From Bacteroidales bacterium (GTDB taxonomy: Bacteria > Bacteroidota > Bacteroidia > Bacteroidales > Bacteroidaceae): DNA of 6,181 nucleotides. Below are positions 1 to 6,181 of this stretch, piece by piece (position 1 is the first letter of the stretch; the number at the start of each line of letters is the position of its first letter). The position numbers and the translations under genes were made by a program. Below the pieces are notes generated by a model. The model was not told the origin of the DNA. It was given only the letters and a program-made list of their open reading frames with translations, and did no database searches. Where the stretch lies: contig WFMB01000023.1 in the NCBI GenBank assembly GCA_009177185.1, forward strand, positions 2,062 to 8,242. Reading direction: 5' to 3'.

Positions 1-841
1 CCAACAACTTGCCTTGCAGGATGTAGGCGTGGGACAGATAGTGTACGCAGTCGGTGTTCATCATGCCGGCGTTGCGCCAGTTGGTGCATGCCGAGGAGGA
101 GCCTCCTGCAATGGTGAAGATGTCCCACACGGCGATATGGCGGGTGCGGCAGAAGTTGACGATGCTGCGCGCCACGGCGGCTGTGTTTTGGTTGGGTACT
201 TTGGTGGTGGTGTAGCGTGTGCGCCGTCTGCGTCCGCGCCCCACGGTGTAACTGCCTGTGCGTTGGGAGATGTAACTGCCGGGGGGCGTGGTGAAGAGGA
301 AGCACACGGCTGGACAACGCTCACGGATGCGGTCGGTGAGGGTCTGCATGGTCGCGGCGTGGTCGCGCTCGTTGAGGGTGGCGGCATGGGCTTCGTTGGT
401 GCCGAAGGAGATGATAACGAGGTCGGGGCGTTCGTTGGCTACACGGTTCACCATGTCGGAGTCGTAGAAGCGACGTGCCCAAGCTCCGTTGATGCCATAG
501 TAGGCAAGTTCCATCCGAGGGAAGTAGCTCTGCAAGGTGCTGCCTAAGGAATGGGGCAGGTAGTTGCCGCGCACATGGGAGTCGCCTATCTGCATCACCT
601 TGACGGGCTTGCCTTGCTTGAGTTTCTTGAACACGGGGGCCAAGGAGGATGGCTCTATCAGCTCGTTGTTGCAGGTGTTGCGGAAACTGGATGGAAAGGA
701 TGTGAACAAAGACTGGGCTGCGACTTGGTTCAGACACATCATACACCACACCGCACAGCATAGGGCTATCGCTCGGCATGGAAGAGCGACGCTTTTGGCT
801 CGGTGTAGCCACGGATGGAGTGTGGATGGTGAGTGATACAT
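1..841 (-). CDS. Secreted SGNH/GDSL hydrolase (3' end off window)
   Basis: Open from ATG at 841 to the window edge: 280 residues plus one base, no stop seen. The N-terminus has basic residues followed by a hydrophobic stretch (about 24-37) and VAAQ, consistent with a signal peptide cleaved near residue 42 and export to the periplasm or beyond. All SGNH blocks are clear: MQIGDSHVRGN (83-93, nucleophile Ser88), YYGINGA (114-120, block II Gly119), SFGTNEAH (145-152, Asn149), and TDCVHY (263-268, Asp264 and His267). Because the Asp/His block is present, probably only a short C-terminal tail is missing. An Arg-rich segment (GRGRRRRTR, 201-209) lies between blocks III and V. The start is 4 nt after the upstream SGNH gene's stop with no clear Shine-Dalgarno sequence; ATGs at residues 34-35 would destroy the signal peptide. 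Likely an esterase or acetyltransferase on envelope carbohydrate, working with the preceding SGNH protein; the substrate is not known. Confidence 0.88.
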   Translation of the reverse strand, partial: MYHSPSTLHPWLHRAKSVALPCRAIALCCAVWCMMCLNQVAAQSLFTSFPSSFRNTCNNELIEPSSLAPVFKKLKQGKPVKVMQIGDSHVRGNYLPHSLGSTLQSYFPRMELAYYGINGAWARRFYDSDMVNRVANERPDLVIISFGTNEAHAATLNERDHAATMQTLTDRIRERCPAVCFLFTTPPGSYISQRTGSYTVGRGRRRRTRYTTTKVPNQNTAAVARSIVNFCRTRHIAVWDIFTIAGGSSSACTNWRNAGMMNTDCVHYLSHAYILQGKLL

Positions 842-845
842 GGTC

Positions 846-2354
846 TTAACGTACACGTTGGTCGTAGTTCATCTTGCCGTTCATGAGCACATCGAAGAGG
901 AGTCCTGCCAAGAGGCGACCTCCTGCAAAGTTGATGTGTGTATAGTCGAGATTGGCTTGCTTCTTCTCGGTCATGCGTGCCAAACTGCCGTCGCCGCCCA
1001 TGGCTTCGTAGAGGTTCCAGAACGCCACATGGTGGTCGCTTGCCATCTTGCGCTCGTAGGACACGAGTTCTTTCACGCCGCCCATGGTGTGGAGCTTGCC
1101 GTCGGCACCGCGTGTGTCGCGGTCGCCCATGCTGACAACAAGGACGCTGGCGTGGGGATAGGCGGTCTTGAAGTGTTCCACAACCTTGCCCAACTGGTCG
1201 GTGTATGCGCTGTAGTCTTTCTGCTTGACATTGGCGACATTCAGACCGAAGTGGAGGATGATGAGGTCGTAGGGACGCAGGGAGGCAAAGCTGGTGAGTG
1301 TGGCTTGGGGAATCTTGAGCAGATGGTGTCCGCCACTGCCACGCATGCTGAAATTATCGACCGTGACACCGCGGTGACCGTCGAGAGCCACGCCATAGAA
1401 GCGAGAGCCACGACCGCCTGTCACGTCCATCGTAAACTTGCCGATGCGTCCTTTCACGCTTTTCGCCATTACATAGCCAGGGGCTTGCTGTTCGGGCATG
1501 ATGGTGCGAACGACGGTCTTCTGATGCACCACGGAGTCGGAGTCCATCACGCTGACCAGCTCTTCGTAGGTGGCGAGTGTGGGTTCGTCACCATTGGAGA
1601 AGAGGATGTCTTTCACTTTGTCGTTGAGGGTGTAGTGGATGTTCAGCCCGTCGCCTGGTGTGAAAAAGACGGTGGCGACTTCGGCTGTATCGAGCAGATG
1701 CCTGTAGGCGTTCTTCTGTCCACGCATTTCGTAAGTAGCTGTGCCTGAGGGTATGAAGTAACTACCTGCGATGCCCTGCATATCGGGCTTGAAGCCATGA
1801 CCATGGTCGTTGGCATAATAGCTGTTCCAGCCTTTGCGACGAGTGAGGACGGAACGGCGGAAGTCGGACGACACGCAGTCAATCTCGACAAAGCCTGTGC
1901 CGCGTCCGCCAAACTCTTGCTGGAGAAGTCCACGAAGGTCGATGGTCAGGATGTCGCCCTCAATGTAGGACTCGCCAAAGTATGCCACCCGAACGGAACG
2001 GTTGTTCGCCTCGCCCAAAGCGGCATAGAAGTAATCCATTTCGCGATGGACGCCTGTCACATCGGCAAAGTCCTCGATGGGGGTCATGCCTACGGGAATG
2101 GAATCGATGAATGTCAGCTGCTTGACCTGAATGGCTGCCGAGTCGATACCTTTCTCTACATAACCATCAAGCGAGTCGGCCATGACCTCCGCCATGATTT
2201 TTCCAGCTTTGTCGCGCTGCTGTATATCGCTCAAGATGTTGACACGGCGCGTGTCAACGCCCAAGACGGTGAAACGCGGCAGATAGAAAAGTGCCAGCAA
2301 CGCTGCCACTACCAGCAGCGTGAGCAAGAATGCCTGCCATCTTCTATTCTTCAT
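846..2354 (-). CDS. Membrane-anchored SGNH/GDSL hydrolase-like protein with large insertion
   Basis: 502 residues. One N-terminal membrane segment (about 8-25) after a short basic start (MKNRRW) predicts an inner-membrane anchor with the rest in the periplasm. SGNH blocks are recognisable. YFGESYIEGD (125-134) carries the candidate nucleophile Ser129 (GES rather than GDS). NFSMRGSGG (334-342) is a possible block II glycine region. HFGLN (368-372) is block III with Asn372, and DYTHIN (470-475) supplies Asp470 and His473. About 340 residues separate Ser and Asp/His, roughly twice the spacing in the neighbouring SGNH protein, which implies an inserted domain around residues 150-315. The likely activity is esterase or O-acetyltransferase action on a cell-envelope glycan, as for SGNH partners of MBOAT acyltransferases; the substrate is unknown. 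ATG at 2354 is chosen because the anchor begins just after it. The next gene starts 4 nt after its TAA, so the two are cotranscribed. Confidence 0.85.
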   Translation of the reverse strand: MKNRRWQAFLLTLLVVAALLALFYLPRFTVLGVDTRRVNILSDIQQRDKAGKIMAEVMADSLDGYVEKGIDSAAIQVKQLTFIDSIPVGMTPIEDFADVTGVHREMDYFYAALGEANNRSVRVAYFGESYIEGDILTIDLRGLLQQEFGGRGTGFVEIDCVSSDFRRSVLTRRKGWNSYYANDHGHGFKPDMQGIAGSYFIPSGTATYEMRGQKNAYRHLLDTAEVATVFFTPGDGLNIHYTLNDKVKDILFSNGDEPTLATYEELVSVMDSDSVVHQKTVVRTIMPEQQAPGYVMAKSVKGRIGKFTMDVTGGRGSRFYGVALDGHRGVTVDNFSMRGSGGHHLLKIPQATLTSFASLRPYDLIILHFGLNVANVKQKDYSAYTDQLGKVVEHFKTAYPHASVLVVSMGDRDTRGADGKLHTMGGVKELVSYERKMASDHHVAFWNLYEAMGGDGSLARMTEKKQANLDYTHINFAGGRLLAGLLFDVLMNGKMNYDQRVR

Positions 2355-2445
2355 CTTCTTGTAATACTACGCCTAATCCTATTTCTTTTTACCTTATTAA
2401 ACTATTTGTCACTTCTTACGTCTTACGCATTGAATCCTCTTTCTG
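2355..2445. other. 91-nt intergenic gap, no recognisable promoter or terminator
   Basis: This is the only sizeable non-coding space in the window, and it is AT-rich compared with the genes. On the coding (minus) strand it contains no TTG, hence no TTTG, so the usual Bacteroidetes -33 TTTG / -7 TAnnTTTG promoter is not present in recognisable form. I also find no GC-rich hairpin followed by a T-run. The downstream gene may be read through from the HD-domain gene or may use a non-standard promoter. The start codon at 2354 is preceded by AAGAAG immediately abutting it, not by a well-spaced Shine-Dalgarno sequence. Confidence 0.6.
2414..2427. repeat. 7-bp perfect tandem repeat (TCTTACG x2)
   Basis: TCTTACG occurs at 2414-2420 and again at 2421-2427, in the gap between the HD-domain gene and the first SGNH gene, 18 nt past the HD gene stop. 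It may be a short direct-repeat binding site or a chance or slippage duplication; two copies are too few to decide. Confidence 0.8.
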
Positions 2446-4515
2446 TCACAACACATTCTCCGTGGCTTCTGCCAGTTCAGGATAGGAGATGCGTGTGTGG
2501 TAGATGGTCTTCAGTTTGTCTTTCAGTACAGCCTTTGCCACGGCTATCTCCTTGAACGTGATGGAGCATTCGTTAAAGAAGCCTTCGGACACTTGAGCGT
2601 CGATAATTTTGTCAACCAGACGGTTGATGCTCTCTTCGGTGTATTCGGGCAACGAACGTGAAGCAGCCTCTACGGAGTCGCACATCATGAGGATGGCTTC
2701 TTCTTTGGTGCCGGGGTTCGGTCCTGGATAGGTGAATGCAGCTTCATCTATTTCTTCGTCGGGGTGCTCATTCTTGTAGGTGATGTAGAAGTATTTTGCT
2801 TTACCGTTTCCGTGGTGGGTCGTGATGAAACGTTTGATGGACTCTGGTAAGTGGTTCTTCTCTGCCAATGCCACACCATTCTTGACGTGGGCTATGATGA
2901 CCTCGGCACTCTTCAATGCGCTCAGGTGCTTGTGGGGCGAGACTCCGCTCTGATTCTCGGTGAAGAAGACGGAACGCTCTATCTTGCCGATGTCGTGGTA
3001 GAGGGCACCTGTGCGGACGAGCAGCGTCTTGGCACCAATCTTGTTGGCGACCTCGGCACTGAGGTTCGCTACCTGCATAGAGTGCTGGAATGTGCCTGGG
3101 GCAACTTCTGTCATGCGTTGCAACAAGGGGTTGCGCACACTGCTCAGTTCGACCAAGGTGACATCGCTGGTGAAGCCGAACACCTTCTCCAGCATCCACA
3201 GGAGCGGATAGGTGAAGAGCAGCAGGATGCAGTTGATTCCAAAGCACACATACATCCATTGGTCCATCTTGATGGCGTTCTCGTGATGGAGAGAATAGCC
3301 TGTATAGACCAATCCGTAGATGAGGAAGAGGACGAAGGCGGTGCGAACTATCTGCGAACGCTGTGAGAGTTCGCGCAAGCTCTGTATGGCTGCCATGCCT
3401 ACGACCAACTGGAGGATAAGGAACTCATAGTTGCTGGTCAAGAAGAGGGATATGATGAGTATCATGCCGCAATGGAACATGAAGGCGGTACGCGAGTCCA
3501 TAAAGATGCGTATCACAATGGGGACCATACAATAAGGCAACATGAAGACATTGAGGGTCTTGTGAGACACCATGAGGGCGGCTATCACACAGAACAGGAC
3601 GGGCAGGGCAAAGAGAAGGGTCACATTGCGGACATTGTCGAAGTAGTCGGCACGGAAGAGGGAAAGATAGAAGGTCAAGATGATGAAGACAATCAGCACA
3701 TAGAGTGACTGCCCCAGTGTCTTGTAGGGGATGTTGACTTCGGCGATGTTGCGTCGCTCATATTCCTTCTCGTAGGAGCGCAACACATCGTAAACCTCGT
3801 CTGTGACGGCCTCGCCACGGTCAACTATCTTCTGTCCTGCTTGCACAAAGCCATTGTAGTAGGAGATGTTCTGCAAGTTCTCTTCTAACTCTTCCTCAGA
3901 ACGCATCTTGTCGTAGGTGAGGTTCTGCTGCAACAGCTCATTCATGTTGTACGTCTTCAACACTTCCCGACTATACATGGTCGTGTCTTGCGTCATGATA
4001 TAGTCGTAGGCAGACCTGGGGGTGAACACATCTGTCAACCGCAACGACACCGCTACATTGTCGCTCACCGCACGTATCCGTTTGCGGGATTCGGCTTTCA
4101 GGCGGTCATAGTCGTCTATCGACATGACACCATGCCGATAGATGGTGTCGAGCAGTGTGGCGATGTGGCGCATATACACTTCCGCGCCCTTCCCGTGCTT
4201 GGCATCGCCATCATGCAGATACAGGCGGTTCACCATGTTGTCTTTCAGCTGTTTGTCGTAGCGGTAATAAGGCTGGAAGATTCGTTGTGTGGCCTCGCGC
4301 TCCTTCTGAATGGTGGAGTCGTTTTTCAGGACGGGGAACTTGGTGTTGGCAATCAGCAAGCCATAGTTCCACGGCTTGTTCAACTCGTACTTATAGCCGA
4401 ACTCGTCGCCTCGCGGCATGAAATAAACAATCAAAACCGTCGAGACAAGCACCAAGAGGGACTTCATCAACAAACGGGTCAACTTGGTGCGTTGTTGTTG
4501 CTTGATGGATATCAT
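2446..4515 (-). CDS. pgpH: 7TM-HD family membrane phosphohydrolase, probable c-di-AMP phosphodiesterase (PgpH-like)
   Basis: 689 residues with the PgpH architecture. There is one N-terminal membrane segment (about 14-33), a periplasmic 7TMR-HDED-type region (about 35-262, ending in a GQKIVDRGEAVTDEVY block at 227-242), and seven membrane segments (about 267-287, 298-316, 321-339, 344-360, 363-377, 389-409 and 418-440). A cytoplasmic HD domain follows (about 465-665). Candidate metal and catalytic residues are His478, His507-Asp508 in YHDIGK, His543, His567-His568 in THHGNG, and Asp613 in CDSVEA. Their order and spacing fit the PgpH class, which hydrolyses cyclic di-AMP to pApA. All ligands are present, so I expect an active enzyme; specificity for c-di-AMP is inferred from the family, and another cyclic nucleotide cannot be ruled out. 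The start is set by the ATGA overlap with thrC. The coupling to a biosynthetic gene may be incidental or may co-express envelope or osmotic control with growth. Confidence 0.93.
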   Translation of the reverse strand: MISIKQQQRTKLTRLLMKSLLVLVSTVLIVYFMPRGDEFGYKYELNKPWNYGLLIANTKFPVLKNDSTIQKEREATQRIFQPYYRYDKQLKDNMVNRLYLHDGDAKHGKGAEVYMRHIATLLDTIYRHGVMSIDDYDRLKAESRKRIRAVSDNVAVSLRLTDVFTPRSAYDYIMTQDTTMYSREVLKTYNMNELLQQNLTYDKMRSEEELEENLQNISYYNGFVQAGQKIVDRGEAVTDEVYDVLRSYEKEYERRNIAEVNIPYKTLGQSLYVLIVFIILTFYLSLFRADYFDNVRNVTLLFALPVLFCVIAALMVSHKTLNVFMLPYCMVPIVIRIFMDSRTAFMFHCGMILIISLFLTSNYEFLILQLVVGMAAIQSLRELSQRSQIVRTAFVLFLIYGLVYTGYSLHHENAIKMDQWMYVCFGINCILLLFTYPLLWMLEKVFGFTSDVTLVELSSVRNPLLQRMTEVAPGTFQHSMQVANLSAEVANKIGAKTLLVRTGALYHDIGKIERSVFFTENQSGVSPHKHLSALKSAEVIIAHVKNGVALAEKNHLPESIKRFITTHHGNGKAKYFYITYKNEHPDEEIDEAAFTYPGPNPGTKEEAILMMCDSVEAASRSLPEYTEESINRLVDKIIDAQVSEGFFNECSITFKEIAVAKAVLKDKLKTIYHTRISYPELAEATENVL
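4512..4515 (-). other. ATGA stop/start overlap between thrC and the HD-domain gene
   Basis: The minus strand reads ATGA at 4515-4512. The TGA ends thrC (after L-L-S-V) and the ATG begins the next protein (M-I-S-I-K). No purine-rich Shine-Dalgarno sequence is visible in the preceding 15 nt, so translation of the second gene probably depends on termination-reinitiation from thrC. Confidence 0.9.
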
Positions 4516-5813
4516 ACAGATAAAAGATATGCCTTAAAGTCTGCAAAGTCTTTGCTCATGGGGATGCTTTGCTTGGTGCCTTTCATAAAGGCTTGAAGTT
4601 TGGCAGGAATCTCAAGGTTTCCACCCAAGATGCTATCGACCGTATCCTTAAACTTAGCAGGATGGGCGGTCTCGAGGAACACGCCTACTTCTCCTGCCGC
4701 AAGTCCTTCTTTCAGAGCACGATAGCCACAAGCACCGTGTGGGTCACACACATAGCAAGTCTCGGACTTCACCTCGCGAATGGTCTCGGCAATCTGCTCG
4801 TCCTTGTAGGTCGCACCGCTGATGTCAGCGCAGATGGCTTCGTGGTTCTTGCCATAGAGTTCATATACACGGGCAAAGTTGCTGGGGTCACCCACATCCA
4901 TGGCGTTGGCAATGGTCTGCACGGAGGCTTTGGGCGCATACTTGCCTGTCCGCAAATAGTTGTAGAAGATGTCGTTGGCGTTGTTGGCTGCAATGAAACG
5001 CTTGATGGGCAATCCCATCTTCTTGCCAAAGAGAGCTGAACAGATATTACCGAAGTTGCCCGATGGCACACACACCACGAGCTGGTCAGCAAGACCTTTC
5101 TTCTTCATCTGTGCGTAAGCATAGAAATAGTAGAATGCTTGGGGCAAGAAGCGTGCCACATTGATGGAGTTGGCAGAAGTCAGCTTCATGTGGGCATTGA
5201 GGTCAGCGTCCATAAAGGCGTTCTTCACCAGTGCCTGGCAGTCGTCGAACACGCCATCGACTTCGACAGCCGTGATGTTCTGACCCAGCGTCGTGAACTG
5301 ACATTCCTGTATAGGACTTACTTTTCCCTTCGGATAAAGCACATAAACATGGATGCCATCGACACCGAGGAAGCCGTTTGCCACAGCACTGCCCGTGTCG
5401 CCCGAAGTGGCAACGAGCACATTCACCTGTCCTGTTCCTTCTTTCTTCAAGAAGTATTGCAACAACCGAGCCATGAACCTTGCACCGACATCCTTGAATG
5501 CCAATGTAGGGCCATGGAAGAGTTCGAGCGAATATACCGTGTCTGTCACCTTCACACATGGGCAATCGAAAGCCAACGTGTCATAGACGATGCGCTTCAA
5601 GTCTTCGGCTGGCACATCTTCGCCGAAGAAGGCGTCTGCCACGGTGTAGGCAATCTCTTGGAAAGAGAGGTTCTCTATGTTGTCAAAAAACGCTTGTGGA
5701 AGCAGCTTGATGCGTTCGGGCATATACAAGCCTTTGTCTTCTGCAAGTCCTTTCACCACCGCTTTCTCCAGCGTAGCGATAGGGGCTTGTCCGTTTGTAC
5801 TGTAGTATTTCAT
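4512..5813 (-). CDS. thrC: Threonine synthase
   Basis: A 433-residue protein, the normal length for the fold-type II PLP enzyme that converts O-phosphohomoserine and water to threonine and phosphate, the last step of threonine synthesis in the cytoplasm. The N-terminus MKYYSTNGQAP with DKGLYMPE (26-33) is typical. HGPTLAFKD (100-108) holds the PLP Schiff-base lysine at Lys107. SGDTGSA (137-143) and SANSINVAR (213-221) are substrate and cofactor loops, PSGNFGN (250-256) is the phosphate-binding loop of PLP, and TAHPAKF (382-388) is the conserved C-terminal motif. The frame stays open upstream to an ATG at 5888, but that adds 25 unrelated residues overlapping the previous gene; the start at 5813 has AGGA 8 nt upstream and the family N-terminus. 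It starts 5 nt after the presumptive homoserine kinase, which makes its substrate, and its stop overlaps the next start, so it is almost certainly part of one operon. All key residues are present. Confidence 0.98.
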   Translation of the reverse strand: MKYYSTNGQAPIATLEKAVVKGLAEDKGLYMPERIKLLPQAFFDNIENLSFQEIAYTVADAFFGEDVPAEDLKRIVYDTLAFDCPCVKVTDTVYSLELFHGPTLAFKDVGARFMARLLQYFLKKEGTGQVNVLVATSGDTGSAVANGFLGVDGIHVYVLYPKGKVSPIQECQFTTLGQNITAVEVDGVFDDCQALVKNAFMDADLNAHMKLTSANSINVARFLPQAFYYFYAYAQMKKKGLADQLVVCVPSGNFGNICSALFGKKMGLPIKRFIAANNANDIFYNYLRTGKYAPKASVQTIANAMDVGDPSNFARVYELYGKNHEAICADISGATYKDEQIAETIREVKSETCYVCDPHGACGYRALKEGLAAGEVGVFLETAHPAKFKDTVDSILGGNLEIPAKLQAFMKGTKQSIPMSKDFADFKAYLLSV

Positions 5814-5818
5814 ATCTT

Positions 5819-6181
5819 CTATCCTATCTTCATAAATTCCTTCATAAATTCGTCCTTTTCCAACTGTCCGTAACTGCCGTGCTTGCAAGCCACTTCGTCG
5901 AAGGTGGTTACACCATCAGCCTCTATGCCTGGGGCATAGATGAGGAAAGGGACGGGTTCGTTCGTATGGGTACGATGCGCAACAGGCGTTGGGTGGTCGG
6001 GCAACACCGCAATGGCAACAGGCTCCATTTCAGCAGTGGGTGTGCCAGCCTTGCCCCAATCCTTCACCGCTTCGTAGATGGGTTTAACAGCACGGCTATC
6101 GAGGTTCTCGATAGTTTTCAGTTTCAGGTCTAAATCCCCATCATGCCCAGCCTCCTCAGATGCTTCGATGTGCATATAAAC
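5819..6181 (-). CDS. apgM-like phosphoglycerate mutase family protein, presumptive homoserine kinase (C-terminal part, 5' end off window)
   Basis: The frame is open to the window edge and gives 120 residues before a TAG stop; the family is usually about 400 residues, so only the C-terminal third is present. The Met at 6175 is internal, since in-frame residues V-Y precede it. Visible motifs are EASEEAGHDGD (fragment residues 6-16), a metal-binding block of the alkaline phosphatase superfamily, then LPDHPTP (60-66, Asp62-His63) and THTNEPVPFLIY (71-82, His72), matching the remaining metal-ligand blocks of cofactor-independent phosphoglycerate mutases. In Bacteroidetes, members of this family next to thrA and thrC are annotated as a proposed homoserine kinase (homoserine + ATP to O-phosphohomoserine). 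The thrC neighbour supports that role, although a true phosphoglycerate mutase cannot be excluded from this fragment. It is presumably cytoplasmic. Oddities: Glu replaces the usual Asp four residues before His13, and the C-terminus ends in a duplicated EFMK. Confidence 0.9.
   Translation of the reverse strand, partial: VYMHIEASEEAGHDGDLDLKLKTIENLDSRAVKPIYEAVKDWGKAGTPTAEMEPVAIAVLPDHPTPVAHRTHTNEPVPFLIYAPGIEADGVTTFDEVACKHGSYGQLEKDEFMKEFMKIG
5822..5825 (-). promoter_or_regulatory. Shine-Dalgarno-like AGGA for thrC, inside the end of the upstream gene
   Basis: On the minus strand AGGA directly precedes and abuts the TAG stop of the apgM-like gene and lies 8 nt before the thrC ATG. This spacing supports ATG at 5813 as the thrC start and suggests that ribosomes finishing the upstream gene reinitiate on thrC. 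Confidence 0.6.
5828..5851 (-). repeat. Perfect 12-bp tandem duplication at the 3' end of the apgM-like gene
   Basis: The 12-mer CTTCATAAATTC (plus strand) occurs twice back to back, at 5828-5839 and 5840-5851. It is in frame and encodes EFMK twice, immediately before the final I-G and the stop. It looks like a recent slippage duplication of four codons that lengthens the C-terminal tail without breaking the frame. Confidence 0.95.

Noticed and set aside
14..547. 177-residue plus-strand open frame rich in Gly, Val and Ala
   Set aside because: It is antisense to the second SGNH gene; its composition is what the reverse of a GC-rich coding frame gives, and no family is recognisable.
321..812. 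163-residue minus-strand frame overlapping the second SGNH gene
   Set aside because: It is offset from the frame starting at 841, which contains GDS, GTN and DxxH motifs and stays open to the edge. The 321-812 frame has an Arg/Gln/Pro-rich translation with no motifs.
840..1748. 302-residue plus-strand open frame opposite the first SGNH gene
   Set aside because: It lies entirely antisense to a gene with recognisable SGNH motifs, and its product (many His, Val and Gly, no domain I know) looks like the shadow of coding bias on the other strand.
1797..2555. 252-residue plus-strand open frame spanning the 5' part of the SGNH gene, the gap and the 3' end of the HD gene
   Set aside because: It crosses two real genes in antisense and shows no recognisable domain; the part in the gap is low-complexity Leu/Ser-rich sequence.
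5814..5888. Longer thrC start at 5888 adding 25 residues
   Set aside because: The extension overlaps the end of the apgM-like gene and does not resemble threonine synthase N-termini. ATG at 5813 begins the family-typical MKYYSTNG and has a spaced AGGA upstream.
6173..6175. ATG as a start for a short independent gene at the right edge
   Set aside because: It falls inside the conserved V-Y-M-H-I-E-A block of the apgM family and the frame continues upstream to the window edge, so it is an internal Met of a truncated gene.

Overview
The window is a compact, single-strand stretch of a Bacteroidales-type chromosome. A Prevotella-like organism is my best guess, from gene content and protein flavour only. 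All five genes lie on the minus strand, so transcription runs from position 6181 towards position 1. The lineage argument rests on three things: an alkaline-phosphatase-superfamily (apgM-like) presumptive homoserine kinase directly upstream of threonine synthase, an HDIG/7TM-HD protein of Bacteroidetes size, and mostly absent or weak Shine-Dalgarno sequences with tight gene packing.

Layout in transcription order: (1) the C-terminal 120 residues of the apgM-like presumptive homoserine kinase (5819-6181, 5' end outside the window). (2) thrC, threonine synthase (4512-5813), starting 5 nt after the previous stop. (3) A PgpH-like membrane HD phosphohydrolase, probably a c-di-AMP phosphodiesterase (2446-4515), overlapping the thrC stop through ATGA. 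(4) After a 91-nt gap, the only real intergenic space here, a membrane-anchored SGNH/GDSL hydrolase-like protein (846-2354). (5) Four nt later, a second, secreted SGNH/GDSL hydrolase (1-841, 3' end outside the window). The last gene has no stop inside the window; I found it by translating the minus strand from 841 to the edge.

Functionally the window has two halves. The right half performs the last two steps of threonine synthesis (homoserine to O-phosphohomoserine to threonine). Its tail is translationally coupled to a predicted c-di-AMP-degrading membrane enzyme. The left half is a tandem pair of envelope SGNH enzymes with intact Ser/Asp-His motifs, resembling the soluble partners of MBOAT-type O-acetylation systems. 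An MBOAT gene would be expected just beyond position 1, but that is a prediction, not something visible.

I see no RNA genes, mobile elements, CRISPR arrays or convincing terminators. There is no clear previously undescribed system. The points most worth checking are the Glu at a predicted metal-ligand position of the apgM-like enzyme, the thrC/pgpH coupling, the large insertion in the first SGNH protein, the Arg-rich loop in the second, and two small perfect tandem repeats.
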